64,000 nt of DNA from Mrakia gelida. Taxonomy: Eukaryota; Basidiomycota; Tremellomycetes; Cystofilobasidiales; Mrakiaceae. Shown piece after piece: positions 36,186-47,348 of the stretch. The position numbers were made by a program, and so were the translations under genes. The notes beneath the pieces were generated by a model, which saw nothing but the letters and a program-made list of their open reading frames with translations, was not told where the DNA came from and did no database searches. Numbering within the stretch: the first letter of the stretch is position 1; every line of letters begins with the position of its first letter. The stretch is from NCBI GenBank assembly GCA_024345305.1, contig BRON01000001.1:62001-126000 (forward strand), given 5' to 3'.

Positions 36186-38326
36186 TCACCATCCCCCTCC
36201 CTCAGCCCGACTAGGCAAAGCCAACTTCGGCTCCTCCAGCACCACCCCTCCTCCAGCTCCCTTTCCTCCCATCCCCATCGCTCCTCCCCCACCCAGCCCT
36301 CCTCCTCCTCCCAAACTCAGCGCACCTCCCATCCCTCCTGACACCCCTCCCATCCCTCCCAACCCACCACTCCCTCCCAACGCTCCACTCATCCTCGGCG
36401 GGTTATGCAAATCGGCCTCCATCCTCCTGAGCATCGCATGTTCCTGAGGCGTCCAAGAAAATTTGGTCGGCGGGGTGAGCGAGGAAGTGTACGTTGAGCG
36501 ACCTTGGGAGTAGGAGGAGGAGGAGAGGGAGGTGTAGTTGATGGGAGGTAAGTTGGAGGAAGGGTTGGTGTTGAGCGAGAGGTGGGCTTGGGATTGGGAC
36601 TGGGTTTGGTTGGCGAGTTCGCGTTCCCCTCGAGCGAGAACCCCGAGGACGCGAAGAGCACAGCGGAGATCTTCTTCTTCCACCTCTCCCGCCGTCGAGT
36701 CATCGTCTCTTGAGAGTGGGTTGAGGTCGAGGTCGAGGTCCTCGTCTGCCTTGCCTACATTGTCGGCGGTGGTTCGAAGGAACGCGACTCGCTCGGCCTC
36801 CTCCTCCTCCCTCCTTCGTCGTCGCTCGTCCAGTTCCTCCCTCACGCGCTCGCCCTTCTCGACCACGACTCCCCAGCGATGAACCCGACCGCGTTCGTGA
36901 TCGAGCTCTAAGCGGGTGGTGAGGATCTCCTCGGTGAGAGGCGAGATTTGAAACGGATTGGGTGGAGGAAGGGGTTTGGCTGGGAGGGAGAGGAGGGAGT
37001 GGGTAGTCGTCAAGGTGGAGAGTAAGGTGGAGAGTTGGTTGAGGAGATGAGGTGGGAGGGAGGGGGTTGAGGCTGGCGCTGGCGCTGGTGCTGGTGAGGA
37101 CGAGGTGGAGGATGTGGGTTTGGGTGTGGAGGAAGAAGACGGTTTGGAGAGTCGAGCGGCCTGCGAGAAGCGACGCGAGGGGACGGACGAGAACGATGAG
37201 CTTCAGAGACGAGCGCGCAACCCGAACCTCGCGAACCGGATATGCACAGATAGAGAACATGGGACTCACCTTGGCCTCCTGCAATCTCCTTCTCAACAAA
37301 GCAGCCTTGTCCTCCAGTTTCGCCTCCTTCTCGTGCCTCCCTTCCTCCGACTCCGTCGCCGAGACTGTTCGATCTCGTTTCCGAGAAGGACCTGCTGCTA
37401 GTTCTGGTGGCGGAGGACCGTACTCCTCGTTGTCTTCCTCCTCTTCCTCCTCCTGATGTTGTTGAGGGTTCTCGTCTGTCCGAGAAACGAGAAGGAAAGG
37501 AAGTGAGAGGTGCGAGGTCAGTCGAGCTCGGAACCAACGAACGGACGAGAAGAGCTCAGAGAGAGAGAGAGGGCGGGGGTGCGCAAAACTGACCATGTGA
37601 GAACCTACACTGATCTCCGTTGAGGCATCCTTGAGGGGAGAAGAAGAAGGTGCAGGGTACTGGAGTAGGAACGAGACGAGGAAAGGAAGGAAGGGAGGTG
37701 GTGAGCTTTGACGTTTCCTTCCCTTCGACTTGTTGTCGTTCGAACGATGAGCACTCACCAGATGCCTTTGGAACGAGGAAAGAGTAAAACACAGAGGTCA
37801 GTTCGTCGTGTCTCGCTCGTATGTACGTCAAGTTCCGTCCTCGTTCCCTCTCCCAGCAGACGAGCTCAAACTCCTTCGCTTCGTCGAGCTCACCTCCCTT
37901 CTCCCTCCCTTCTCTCGCACCATCTCCCCGGCTCTGACAAGATCGACGCGAGAACGAACGAATGAAGGGGCGACTCACCATCTCCTCAAACTGATCCATC
38001 TCCCCTTGACTCAACTCCATCCCAGCCAGCTCGTCTCCTCCTCCCATCCCTCCTCCCCCTCCTTGCCCTGGCCCTCCTCCTCCGAATGCGCCTCCTCCTC
38101 CTCCGCTGAACCCCCAGCCGCCCTGTTGAGGTTGAAAGAACCCTGAGGGACCCGCTGCGAGATGAGAAGGAGACCAGAACTGAGGCTGCTGTTGATGGAG
38201 GAGGAGAGGGTTCAAAGGGAGAGAGTGGTGGTAGCCGAGAGAAGGTGGTCCTTGCTGGAAGGACGTCGAGGAGGAAGCTTCGTTCTCGTCCAGAGAGGGA
38301 GAGTACTGCTGAGGAGGGTACGACAT
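36186..38326 (-). CDS. CCCH zinc-finger, glycine-rich protein
   Basis: The start MSYPPQQYSPSLDENEASSS leads a Gln/Gly-rich N-terminus. A 7-nt micro-exon (37,759-37,765) then joins EEM to ASV. A single CCCH finger follows, C-x8-C-x5-C-x3-H (CTFFFSPQGCLNGDQCRFSH), the RNA-binding type. Next come an acidic stretch, KLEDKAALLRRRLQEAK, a long charged helical region (RVREELDERRRRREEEEAER) and a C-terminus rich in Gly and Met. The domain suggests an mRNA-binding protein; the rest gives no clear orthologue. The stop TGA at 36,186 overlaps a GTGAGT donor, so one more exon is possible. Fingers of this spacing are often in nuclear RNA-processing proteins, but a single finger does not fix function. Confidence 0.75.
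37759..37765 (-). other. 7-nt micro-exon in the CCCH gene
   Basis: The exon is GCATCTG, flanked by AACTGACC plus CCAAAG upstream and GTGAGTGC downstream. Only its inclusion joins the Gln/Gly-rich exon in frame to the zinc-finger exon (EEM-AS-VPCTFFF). Confidence 0.8.
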
Positions 38327-38614
38327 CCTCGGGAGAGAGGGCGGAAGGGAAGGGGAAGGGGGAGAAGAAGTAAGTGGCCGGGGGCGCTGGTCGTTGAGAG
38401 GAGGAGGGAGGAAGGGAAGACTCGAGGTGAGCTTGACGATTCGGGCGGAGGAAGCTTGGAGGAAGGTCGATCGGTGTTGTTTTTGAGAAGGTTTTCACTC
38501 GACTCTCGGTGGCACGAGAGAAACAAGATTGATTCATCAGCCTGGCTCTCGAACTGGACGAAAAGCTCGCCTCCAAGTCGTACACGAGCCTCCCTCCCGT
38601 TCTCGCTTCTCAAC

Positions 38615-40913
38615 TCAAACGTCCCTCTCCCTCAACAGCGCTGCTTCCAACTCTCCCGCCACCCTCGAAAGATTCGAATCATTCGCTTCGTACTCTGGCG
38701 GCGGTGCTCCTCCTCCTTCCAGCTCCGCGAGACCGTCGGTTGTTGGAGGCGCTCGAACGACGGGAGGTCGTCGCGACGCGTAGGCTGATGGGCGTGGATT
38801 GTTTGAGGTTGGCACAGGCGTTGGAGGAAGGTCTGACGAGACGAAGACCTGGGAGGGTGAAAGGGAGAGGAGCAGGCGAGTTTGATGGACGCTGCAAGTG
38901 AGGCAAAGAGAGGAGGAAAGAGGAGAGTGAGCTGATGGTTTCGAGTGTGAGGGGAGTCGTCGAGGGAGGGAAGAAGGGCAGAGAGCACGCGGAGTTGGGA
39001 AGAGAGATTTACTCGGTAGCGAATTGACTCATCTGCGATTGCGAGAATCATGACGAAAAGGGAAGAAGAGACGTGAGCGAGAGGAGAAGCGACGAGTCGA
39101 AACGAGACGCGTCCCTGTCGAACGACAAGCTCGACTCACCCCAAGGCGAAGCATCTCCTGTTAAACGTTCAACCCATACCAAAGCAGACGTCAGGTTCTC
39201 GTTTCTGCTCTCTCCACTCCAGACCCTCCGAGAAGAGCACTCACCCTCTCCAACATCGACAACTTCGCACCCACCGCGGCTGTCGTGTTCCCGCTCCTCC
39301 TCTTCCGCTCCGCATACCCTTTCAACAACTCCAGCACATAGCCCCCTCCTTCCAGCGCTCGATTAGAAGCGAGACCGGAAAGGACTCCCTCCTGCGTTTT
39401 GATGAGGGTTTCGAAGGGTCCAGTTGAGGGTTTGGGACGTGGGTGAGAGGGAGAGGGAAGGACGGTGTTGGGAGTGAGAGTGAAGGCTTGGGAAGGAGAG
39501 AGAGAGTGTTGACGGCGGACTTCTTGGACGCTGCGAAAACGGGGAGGAATGTTTGAGGTGAGGACGGGAAGAAGGGGAGTGGGCAGAAGAGGAGAACGAG
39601 ACGCGTCGACGGACGTACTCTTCGGCGAACTCGAAGAGCTGATCAACGAAGGAGAAACACGTCAGCGCCACGCACATGAGCGACAATCAAAGCAAGGAGA
39701 ACAAGAGCTCACCTTCAGCCTAACCATCTCCTGCTCATTCGACCCGGCACCAAAATCAAACCCAACCGAATCAGCTCTCGCCCTCTTCCCCTCCCCCTCA
39801 AACACTTCAAACGGAACTCACCCTCTCCAACAACCCCATCTTCCCCTTCACCACCAACGGTGGCACCTTGCTAACATAGATCTTATGGTTCAAGTACCCC
39901 CAAAGCAGATCCCGAGCGTACTGCCGATCTCCCTCCCTCGCGCGTTCCGTTTGAAGTCCGAGGAGAACGCCAGCTTGGGTGGAGACGAGGGTGGAGAGGG
40001 GTGGGTTTGTAGTTGAGGAGGTGGGAGTGGGAGTGGGAATCGGGGTGGAGGTCGAGGCGAGAGGATCATGGAAAGGAGGAGGAGGTGGAAGTCGAGACGA
40101 CGGGGCGGCGGCGGAGGAGAAGGGAGAGAAGATCTTGGAGGGAGGGAGGTTGAGGGCCTGGCGAGTGTTGTTCACACTATATAGATTCGAGTCAAAGAAA
40201 AAGGGAAGGAATCGAAGTCAGCGAACGAAAGGTCCAAACGACGACGCGTTCTTCCCTCCCTTGCCCCTCCCCAAACCAACGTCAAAAGACGAACAGATCA
40301 AGACCGACTTACGAGCATTCTATTAGCTCCCTCCCATACCCCTCACTCTGACTCTGACTCTGGCGTTCCAGCATCCCTACCATCGCCTAACAATCAAACC
40401 CAAAAACATCGAAGGTCAGCCCTCAGCCCTCCCGTCTCCCCTTTCCCCCCGGCTTCCCCTCCCCCCCCCCCCCCAACCCCTCTCCCCTTCGTACTCACCT
40501 TCTCCACCACCCCAAGTTTCGCATCCACTCCAATCCTACTGATCCCCTTGTTCGTTTTCGACTCGCAGTACCCCTTGAGGAGCGCTTCAATCTCGAGCTG
40601 GACTTGTTCCCCTCCTCCGCCGACGGCTATGGCGCGTTGGATGGCGAGGAGGAGGGATTGTTGGGTGAGGGGTTGGATTGGGTTGATGGAGCGGTGAGGG
40701 GAAGAGGTCGAGGAAGACGAGCGAACTTGAGGAGAGAGATTGGCCAGGAGGGGGAAAGAAGGGAAGGAAGGTGAGCTTCGAGCGTTTCGACTTCCTTTGC
40801 TTGGCTCATTCTCTCTCCCTGTTTTGGAGACAGAAACGAGGCTCGGAGCACGCACCAGTAGAGAGCGGATCCGACCCTTGCTGGGGTACGAAGTCTTCGT
40901 TCAAAGAGGCCAT
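38615..40913 (-). CDS. Protein with three copies of a GY-K-KLxxLE repeat
   Basis: I recognise no named family. The protein begins MASLNEDFVPQQGSDPLST and contains three related units: LLKGYCESKTNKG...DAKLGVVEKA, LLWGYLNHKIYVS...KGKMGLLERQ and LLKGYAERKRRSG...GAKLSMLERM. The second and third are each preceded by a TQ-GVL-GL segment (STQAGVLLGLQTERAREG; KTQEGVLSGLASNRALEG), so the full module is near 60 residues. The linkers are Ser/Pro-rich and look disordered. The C-terminus ends SRVAGELEAALLRERDV. The same unit occurs once in the small protein at 54,290-55,178. The modules are probably helical; a scaffold or adaptor role is only a guess. One intron carries a 14-base C run (40,461-40,474). 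Confidence 0.7.
40461..40474. repeat. C14 homopolymer in an intron of the repeat protein
   Basis: Fourteen consecutive C on the plus strand, inside the second intron of the minus-strand gene. Confidence 0.8.
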
Positions 40914-41191
40914 GGCCGTTTTGAGAGAGGGGAGGAAGGAAAGGAGGTGAGGAGTCCAGAGCTGAGGCCGAGCTCGTTCGAAGCTGGCTCAGCTGCTGTC
41001 ACCTTCTCTCGACGCGACCAACGAGGAAGTTCTTTGCGGGCGTCGGAACTCAACGCGAGAAAGAAAAGAAACAGCGACTATTGCTCATACACACCCGTCG
41101 TAGTTACTTAGACTAGAACTCTGCTCGTCGGACAGACACAAAAACACCCCTCCCTGCCGTTCCCTTCTTCCTTCTTCACCCAGAACGCGAC

Positions 41192-42466
41192 TTAGATCCC
41201 CCTTCCCCTAGGCGCACCCCTTCCCCTAGGTGCTCCCCTTCCTCCTCCTCGCATGCCTCGAGCCCCACCTCGTCCTCGTCCGTCGTCCTTCTTCTTGGTT
41301 CCCTTCGGCTTGGGGGTGTCGTCCACGAGCAGGGTATCCAGAGGCAGGGAGTCGGGGAGGATGTAGTACCGGACGTTGTTGCCTAGCGAGGGTTGAAAGC
41401 GAGTGGGGAAAAGTGCGAGGGGTGGGGGTAGGGGGAGGAAGGAGAGGGAGAGGAAGGTGGTAGAGAGAGAGAGTGGGAGGTGGTCAGCTCAGTGAGACGA
41501 AACGGAAGCGAGACCAGGAAGGGAGAGGAGACGCACCTCGGATGGAAAGAGAATCTAGGGATTGAGGAGCGGCAGCGTTACGGACTGTAAGCTTGACGGT
41601 TTTGAGGTGCGTGTTCATTTGAGGATCCACGGCTGCATTCGTATCGAAACACAAAGGAAGGGAGAGAAGGAGGGAAGGGAAGGTCAGCTTGAGCTTGGGG
41701 GTTGTAAAGAGAGCCGCAGAGACGCGAGGGAAGTTGGAGAGCCAGGATGGTCGGGAGATGGTGCGAGTGGCGATGATGAGTGGGCGAGAGCGGGGTGTGC
41801 ATAGAAGGAGATGGCGAGAAGGGATAGGGAAGGAGGAGGAGAAGCTCGACCTCGACCAAAGATGGATGGAGGATCGCTCAAGCTCTCTGCATCCTCCCAT
41901 TCCAGCCCTCCTCCCGCACTTGTGCACCTCCTACGCGCCCCTCTCTACACCATCCCACACGACCCAATCGCAACCTCCCCTCTTCTTGCTACGAGACTAG
42001 ACGAGCTCGAGCTCTCTCCTTCAGCTTCCTTCCCTTCCGGTCGACCTCAGCCTTCCTTCCTCCCATCCACCCAACCTCCTTCCCCATTATAGAAATGAGA
42101 GAGAGCTGCACTCACAAGTGATCGTTCCATGCACAATAGTCCCGTTCTTCAACTCGATCGTCACAGTCTCGTTCCCGAGCTTCATCAGGAATCTGCGAGG
42201 AGGAGGCGAGGAGGACACGAGGGCGAATCGAGAGCGAGAGGAAGGGGAGGTATAGTTGAAGCCGATACGGGTGAGGATGGGAATGGGATAGAGCGCGAAG
42301 GGAGGGGGAGGAAGGGCAAGGAAAGATAAGGGTAGAAGGAAGGACGGTCAGCTCGTCTTCTTCGGAAAGGAAGGGAAGGGATCTCTCCATCCACCCATCC
42401 CCCTTGCACCAGACACCTTCAAGATACAGGAGCCGGGAGAGGTTGAACGCACCTAACGAGCTTCAT
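41192..42466 (-). CDS. SMD1: Small nuclear ribonucleoprotein Sm D1
   Basis: SmD1 is one of seven Sm proteins that form a ring on spliceosomal snRNAs. Four exons give [40 protein letters not shown] and KTVKLTVRN, which carry Sm motif 1, then [17 protein letters not shown] (Sm motif 2). The Arg/Gly tail [18 protein letters not shown] ends the protein near 120 residues, as usual. The first exon encodes only MKLVR. The RG tail is the usual substrate for symmetric arginine methylation. The intron between exons 1 and 2 opens with GTGCGT. Confidence 0.96.
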
Positions 42467-43039
42467 TTTAGGCGGATGGGAGGAAGGGGGGAGAAAGGGG
42501 AAAGGAGAAAGGGGAGAGGGGGAGAGAGAGCAAGGTCGTGGGTTGAGGTTGCGAGAGGAGACAGAGGACTTGGTCGCGAGGAGGAGAGGTGAGATTTAGA
42601 TCTAAAAGTCTGAGAAAAAGGTCTGTGATGGAGGGTCTTGGCTTAGGGACAAGAGGGGGGTGGGGTGGATGAGTGAGAGGGTTTGGGGTTTCGGGGAACG
42701 GAACGGAAAACCTGCGACCTTTGGAAGGAGGGCGAGAAGGGAGGGAGGGGAACGACGCGCTTGCTTGCGAGGCTCTTGGGCTGTAGGGAAGGAGGAGGAG
42801 AACATAGGGACACATATAGCGGTAGGAGGTCCGTTTACAAATTGAGAAACGAGGAGAGGAAAGGGAAGAAAGTGGGAAGAGAGCGCGCTCGCGAGTCGAG
42901 TTGAGTTGAGAGATGGTCGGGAAAAGGGTATAGTAGATACGCAAAGAAGAAGGCAATAAAGACGCCAGATTATAGATAATGGATAGGTATACTGAAGGTG
43001 TAGAAGAAGGAGGAGACGAACGGACGAAGGACGACTCAA
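42467..43039. promoter_or_regulatory. Upstream region of SMD1
   Basis: About 570 nt, strongly purine-rich on the plus strand (GGAGAAAGGGG-type repeats). It includes the SMD1 promoter and the 3' end of the PLAC8 gene. No gene seen. Confidence 0.4.
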
Positions 43040-44383
43040 TCAAACGACGTTACCCTGACCCTGACCAGCTTGACCGCCTTGAACCTGGTTCTTGGTCGCG
43101 TTCTTGTGTCCGAGAGACAGTCCGAGGAGGAGGTTCTCTTCGAGTTGGATTTCTCGTGAGACTTGGGTGAGCTGAGAGAGGACAAAAGAACGAGGGGGAG
43201 GGGGGCAGGGGGTGAGCTCGAGTTCAAACGGGGAAGAGAACGGGACACGAGAGAGAGAGAGAGAGAGAGAGACGAACCGAGCAAGGACCACAGCAGAACG
43301 AGGCCATACAGTCTCCACCGTCTGATTCCTCGATGCCGTATCTCTTCCTAGTAGTGAGCGAAAGGGTGAAAGGGGAGAGGGGAGAGGTCAGCTCGACGCG
43401 TCGAGGAAGGCTTTGGTTGGAGAGAGAGAGGGAGAAAACGTACCTTACGGCGGTTCTGTTGGCGATCTGAATGGAGCGAATGAACATGATTGTCAGTGAC
43501 GAGAGGAAGCTGTTAAGGCGGAGATGGAAGAGCGAGAGATGGGACGAGGGGGAGGAAGCAGAGACGCACCTGAAGGATCCATCCAGCTCCACAACAAACG
43601 TCGACGAAAGCGTAGAGAGCGAAGTCCTCGCCGAAGGGATCGACTCCTTTCGGTTGAGGTTGGTTGGTGGCCTGGAGGAACTCGTAGCGGTCCTTGTTCT
43701 GAAAGTGTGAAGCGGTGGTGGAGGAGGGATAAAACGATCAGCTTCGTTTCGTCGTCGGGTCGTCCAGTCTAGCTCGTCTTCGTCTTAGCCAGAGTGGTCT
43801 GACGAAGAAGAGTAGATTGTGATGATACTTACCCGCTGGAAGACGACGCAAGCACACCAGGTCGCCCTGAGAGAAGGAAGGACGAAGAAGCTCGAGATCA
43901 GCGATCGTCCTCCCGGCACGAAGAAGCAGTGAAGAACGGAAGGGGAAGAAACACACATGCAGCAGGTCCCCATATCTTGGAAGCAGGACATCAGTCCGTT
44001 CGACCATTTACGATTTCCGTTGGGAAGCTGGAGGAAAGACAGGAAGGGGGGAAGGAGTGAGATCAAAACTCATCAGACGAAGCTCGCGCAAGCGAAAGGG
44101 GGAGAGATAGAACGATGGACGAACGAGAGGGAAATTCAGAGCGTTTCGAGAGTTTCCAGAGAGGGACATGGATGACCGAGCTTTCTGTTGAGGCAGAACA
44201 CAGAGCGAGAGGAAGGAGAGGAAGAAAAGTGGGTCAGTTCCAAGAACGAGGGAAGGGCTGGACAGACGGGTGAGCTCGACGTTCCCGAGTTCGAGGAGAG
44301 AGACGTACAGGTTGCTCGCTCGTGAGGACTTGACCAGCTTTAGGTTCTTCGAGCTGGATCTTCTCGGGTGTCGTGTTTTGCAT
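43040..44383 (-). CDS. PLAC8-family cysteine-rich membrane protein
   Basis: PLAC8 proteins are small Cys-rich proteins, including plant Pcr/Fcr metal-resistance and cell-size regulators and fungal relatives; the role here is unknown. The start MQNTTPEKIQLEEPKAGQV is followed by LPNGNRKWSNGLMSCFQDMG and TCCMATWCACVVFQRNKDRY. Later comes AFVDVCCGAGWILQIANRTA, then DCMASFCCGPCSVAQVSREI. The CC-x-x-x-C and CGPC clusters are the family signature. The tail is Gln/Gly-rich (KNQVQGGQAGQGQGNVV). Two hydrophobic Cys-rich stretches fit membrane association. In the first intron region (44,040-44,310) an 8-nt stretch after CAACAG could be an alternatively used micro-exon, but including it breaks the frame. 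A GA microsatellite lies at 43,253-43,271. Confidence 0.85.
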
Positions 44384-44483
44384 GCTGAGGGCTTTGGGAA
44401 GTGGAAGAGAGAGCGAGGGAGGGAGAGTGGGAGTCGGGAGGGGAAGAAGGTCAAGCAGCGTGTCCGTTCCGTCTCAGCCTTTC

Positions 44484-45007
44484 GCTAGGCCAAGACTTTC
44501 ATCAAGGATTCTGACGTCGTCTTCTTTGCATCGCTTCCCGAAAGCGAGAAGGCGCTACAGAAGATCTACAGCCGGCAGGATCGATCAAGATACACCTCCC
44601 TTGGCGAGCTGTCCTCGCTTCCACGGCCCCAGCTGAAGACCGTCCCTCGTTCGCTGGAGGACGAGTTGTCGAAGGCTCCGGGATGCGAGTTGGTCGTCAA
44701 GAGGGAGGTATGAGTCTGATCAGCTTCAGAAGAAAACAGGTTTCGTTGTTCGAAGTGGTTGGGAGGCAAGAGAAGGACAGAGGAGAGAGTGACTTGAAAA
44801 GCTTGAGCTCATCATCTCTTCCTCCCCTTCAACCCCTTCGTCCCTACATTTCATCTAAAACCCAGAATCGATAGACGGTTCACCTGCATCCCCTCATACC
44901 AGGAGAAGCTCAAGCTCCCCCAAGAACTACGCATCAAGGACAAGAGAACCATGTCCCTCCATCGCCTCCTCCTTCGCAGCGCCCTTCCTCCCTTTCTTGC
45001 TCCTTCA
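44484..45007 (+). pseudogene. Remnant of an unrecognised gene
   Basis: An open frame after a CTAG acceptor reads AKTFIKDSDVVFFASLPESE, then KALQKIYSRQDRSRYTSLGE and SSLPRPQLKTVPRSLEDEL, ending KAPGCELVVKRE at a GTATGAG donor near 44,708. A second good-looking stretch follows near 44,875 (RFTCIPSYQEKLKLPQELRI, KDKRTMSLHRLLLRS). The two do not join in frame through any clear splice pair, and no start exon is visible; the 5' side runs directly into the PLAC8 promoter. I take this as a truncated or decayed gene interrupted by the duplicated segment that starts at 45,008. It has no counterpart near kinase 1. Confidence 0.4.
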
Positions 45008-45773
45008 TTCGATGGTCCCCTTTCGACGACACAGCCGACCTGGGAGTCAATATCAGGCTGTTCGTAGACACAGCCTCTGACGGCTCGTCCTGTACATATC
45101 GTTGGCGAACGAAGGCGCCCGGTCGTGCGAGAACGAGGTCGAGGGAGGGAAGGAAGATGGGTGATGAGCTCGACGACGAACAAAAGTTCGACCAGGTTCG
45201 TCCTTCTCCCCATCCTCTTCCAGTTGGTAGTTACTTGTGGGAGTCGAAGGGCTAGAAGGGGTGGATCTGACTTTCACCCTTCGATATCATTCGCTCAGAC
45301 CTTGCTGGACTCGACGCCTTCTCAATCTCATCCCCTTCGATCGCCTCGAGGTCACCTCGAAGCTCACCTCGCAAACGATGTCCTCCCTCCTCCAGCCCAG
45401 CACACTCTCTGCTAACACTCATGACCAGACCCTGCCTTCTTGATATCCTAGCAGTCAGACTCAAGAACAGCACAAGACTGGGGATCAGAGCTCATCGTCG
45501 CTCGTCCTCTCGTTCCTCCTCGCCTTTCCTCGAGCTTCACCGACCTGACTGTCTTATCTTCCTCTTCTCCCCAGTCCGTCCCTTGCAGCCTCTCGCTTCA
45601 CTGCGCCAATCGCAACTGTTCGCAAAACCCAACCTTAACAAGCTGAATTGGTCCCCGAGCAGGTTTTTCACGCCAACAACAAGACGAACGGGTAGCGCGA
45701 TCGATCGACGCGTCCGTCCCTCAGTTCAAACTCGAATAAACGACTCTGAGACTCGTTCTTCTCGTCTCGATCT
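45008..45773 (+). repeat. Duplicated segment copy 2, upstream of kinase 2
   Basis: It matches 10,251-10,992 in order and orientation. The 86 bases at 45,688-45,773 are identical to 10,907-10,992. Differences cluster in the first 250 bases and in the stretch 45,500-45,690. Intron-type signals are partly preserved: GTTCGTCC near 45,195, CTCAG near 45,299 and CCCCAG near 45,573. A donor present in copy 1 (GTGAGT at 10,811) is changed here. It ends 167 nt before the kinase 2 start codon. Confidence 0.8.
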
Positions 45774-45940
45774 CGCGCAGGTGATGGTGAAGGTGAAGAA
45801 CTTCAGAGTGAGTTTCGAAACTGCAAAGACGGGGATGAAAAAGAAGTGGCTTTTGAGCTTTCCGTCCCGCTAACCTCAACCTTCCTCTTCCCTCCCTCCC
45901 TCCCGCCCGTCCTCTTCTTCTCCTCTTCCCTCCTCCCACC

Positions 45941-47348
45941 ATGCCTTCTCAACGGATTCAGAACCTGATGGGTAGCAAACTCATTCTCGGATACCAAGTC
46001 ATCCAAGTCTTGGAGTACCTTGGCTCAGGAACTTATGGAGAGGTCGTCCTCGCGGAAGATATCGAGTCAGAGCAGCCGTACGGTGAGCTTCATCTTCCTC
46101 TTCTTCTCTCCTCATTCTCTATCAAGGGGCGATCTCGACTCACGCCTTCTCGATACTTTCCTTGCTGACCTCCCTTCGTCTCACTTTCCTCCTTCCAGCC
46201 CTCAAATGCGTCAAACGCAAGACCTGCGAACTCGACATCAAGCTTCACGGTCGCGTTTCCTCCCACTCTTCCATCTTCACTCTCCACGGAGTTATCTACC
46301 ACAAGCACTTCGATATCCTCGTCCTCGATTTCATGGAGAACGGAGATCTCTACGACTACCTCTTCCGCCACCGAGACCGACCCTTCACCAATCCCGAACT
46401 CTCCTCCCTCATCCTCCAAGCGGTCGACGCCGTCGCTTATCTCCACACCATGGGTCTCGCTCATCGGGATATCAAGTTGGAGAACATGCTTGTTGAGGTG
46501 AAGGAGGGTGACGAGGGAGAGGACAGGGTGTTGACGCTCCGTTTGGCGGACTTCGGGTTCGCGACGGAGAGCTTGGAGAGCAGGAGCTTCGACTGGGGAA
46601 CGCGTGGGTTTATGAGTCCGGAGTGCGAGACGCAGGGTGTTGGAGAGACGACATACTCGACCTTGAAGAACGACGTGTTTGGGCTCGGAGTAGCTCTGTT
46701 GATGTTGATCTCGGGAGGACACAAACCGTGAGCTCTTCGTTTCGTTTCGTCCGCGCACTTGTCCTTCGCTCTCGCTTTGGCTGACTCCCTATTTTCTCTC
46801 TTGCTCGCTTCTTCTCCAGTTGGAGGTCCAACGTCAACGACCCCTCCTTCGAACGATACTCCAAAAACCCTCGCTCTTTCCTCACATGCACCTTCCCCTC
46901 TCTCACCTTCGACGCGATCAAACTCCTCCTCCTGATGCTCGTGATCAACCCCGCCAAACGAGCGAACATGGTCGAGGTCGTCAAGATAGCTGGAAGGATC
47001 ACCAACTGGACGAGAACGAAGGTCGAGGAGGAAGTCTCGAAGTCGTCGGACAAGTCGTCGAAGAACGGGATCTCAAACGAGAACGAGTGAGTCCTTGCTT
47101 CCGCTTACTCTCTCTCTCTCTCTGCTTCATCGCACTTCGACGCTTTCGACGACTATTTGAACTCGCCCGCTGATCTTCCTCTTTTCTCTGTTTGTCCCTC
47201 CAGCGCTGCTCTCGCCGTCGAACCTCAGCCCGTCTCTAGTGCTCAGTCGTCGGCTTTCAGCAGCACCGCCGCCGAGAGAGGAAGCGGCGAACGCGACTTC
47301 AACCCACGGAAACTCGAACAGAGGAGACTCGAGCAGCGTACCATCTAG
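45941..47348 (+). CDS. Ran1/Sks1-like serine/threonine protein kinase, copy 2
   Basis: This is a paralogue of the kinase at 11,142. It starts MPSQRIQNLMGSKLILGYQV. Motifs are the glycine loop GSGTYGEV, the Lys in YALKCVK, HRDIKLEN, DFG in ADFGFATE, and GTRGFMSPECE. All catalytic residues are present, so activity is expected. Exon 1 is 142 nt, exactly as in copy 1, and all three introns occupy matching positions (PYA/LK, HKP/W, SNEND). The tail differs: it is Ser- and Arg-rich and ends EQRRLEQRTI. The proteins are clearly diverged along the whole domain, unlike the DNA upstream of them. The HRDIKLEN wording, with Leu in place of Pro, is a mild variant of the catalytic loop. Confidence 0.87.

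Noticed and set aside
36186..36420. Gly/Met-rich repeats at the end of the CCCH gene taken as a CRISPR or tandem array
   Set aside because: The repeats are irregular codon-level Gly-Gly-Met variation within a coding frame, with no spacers.
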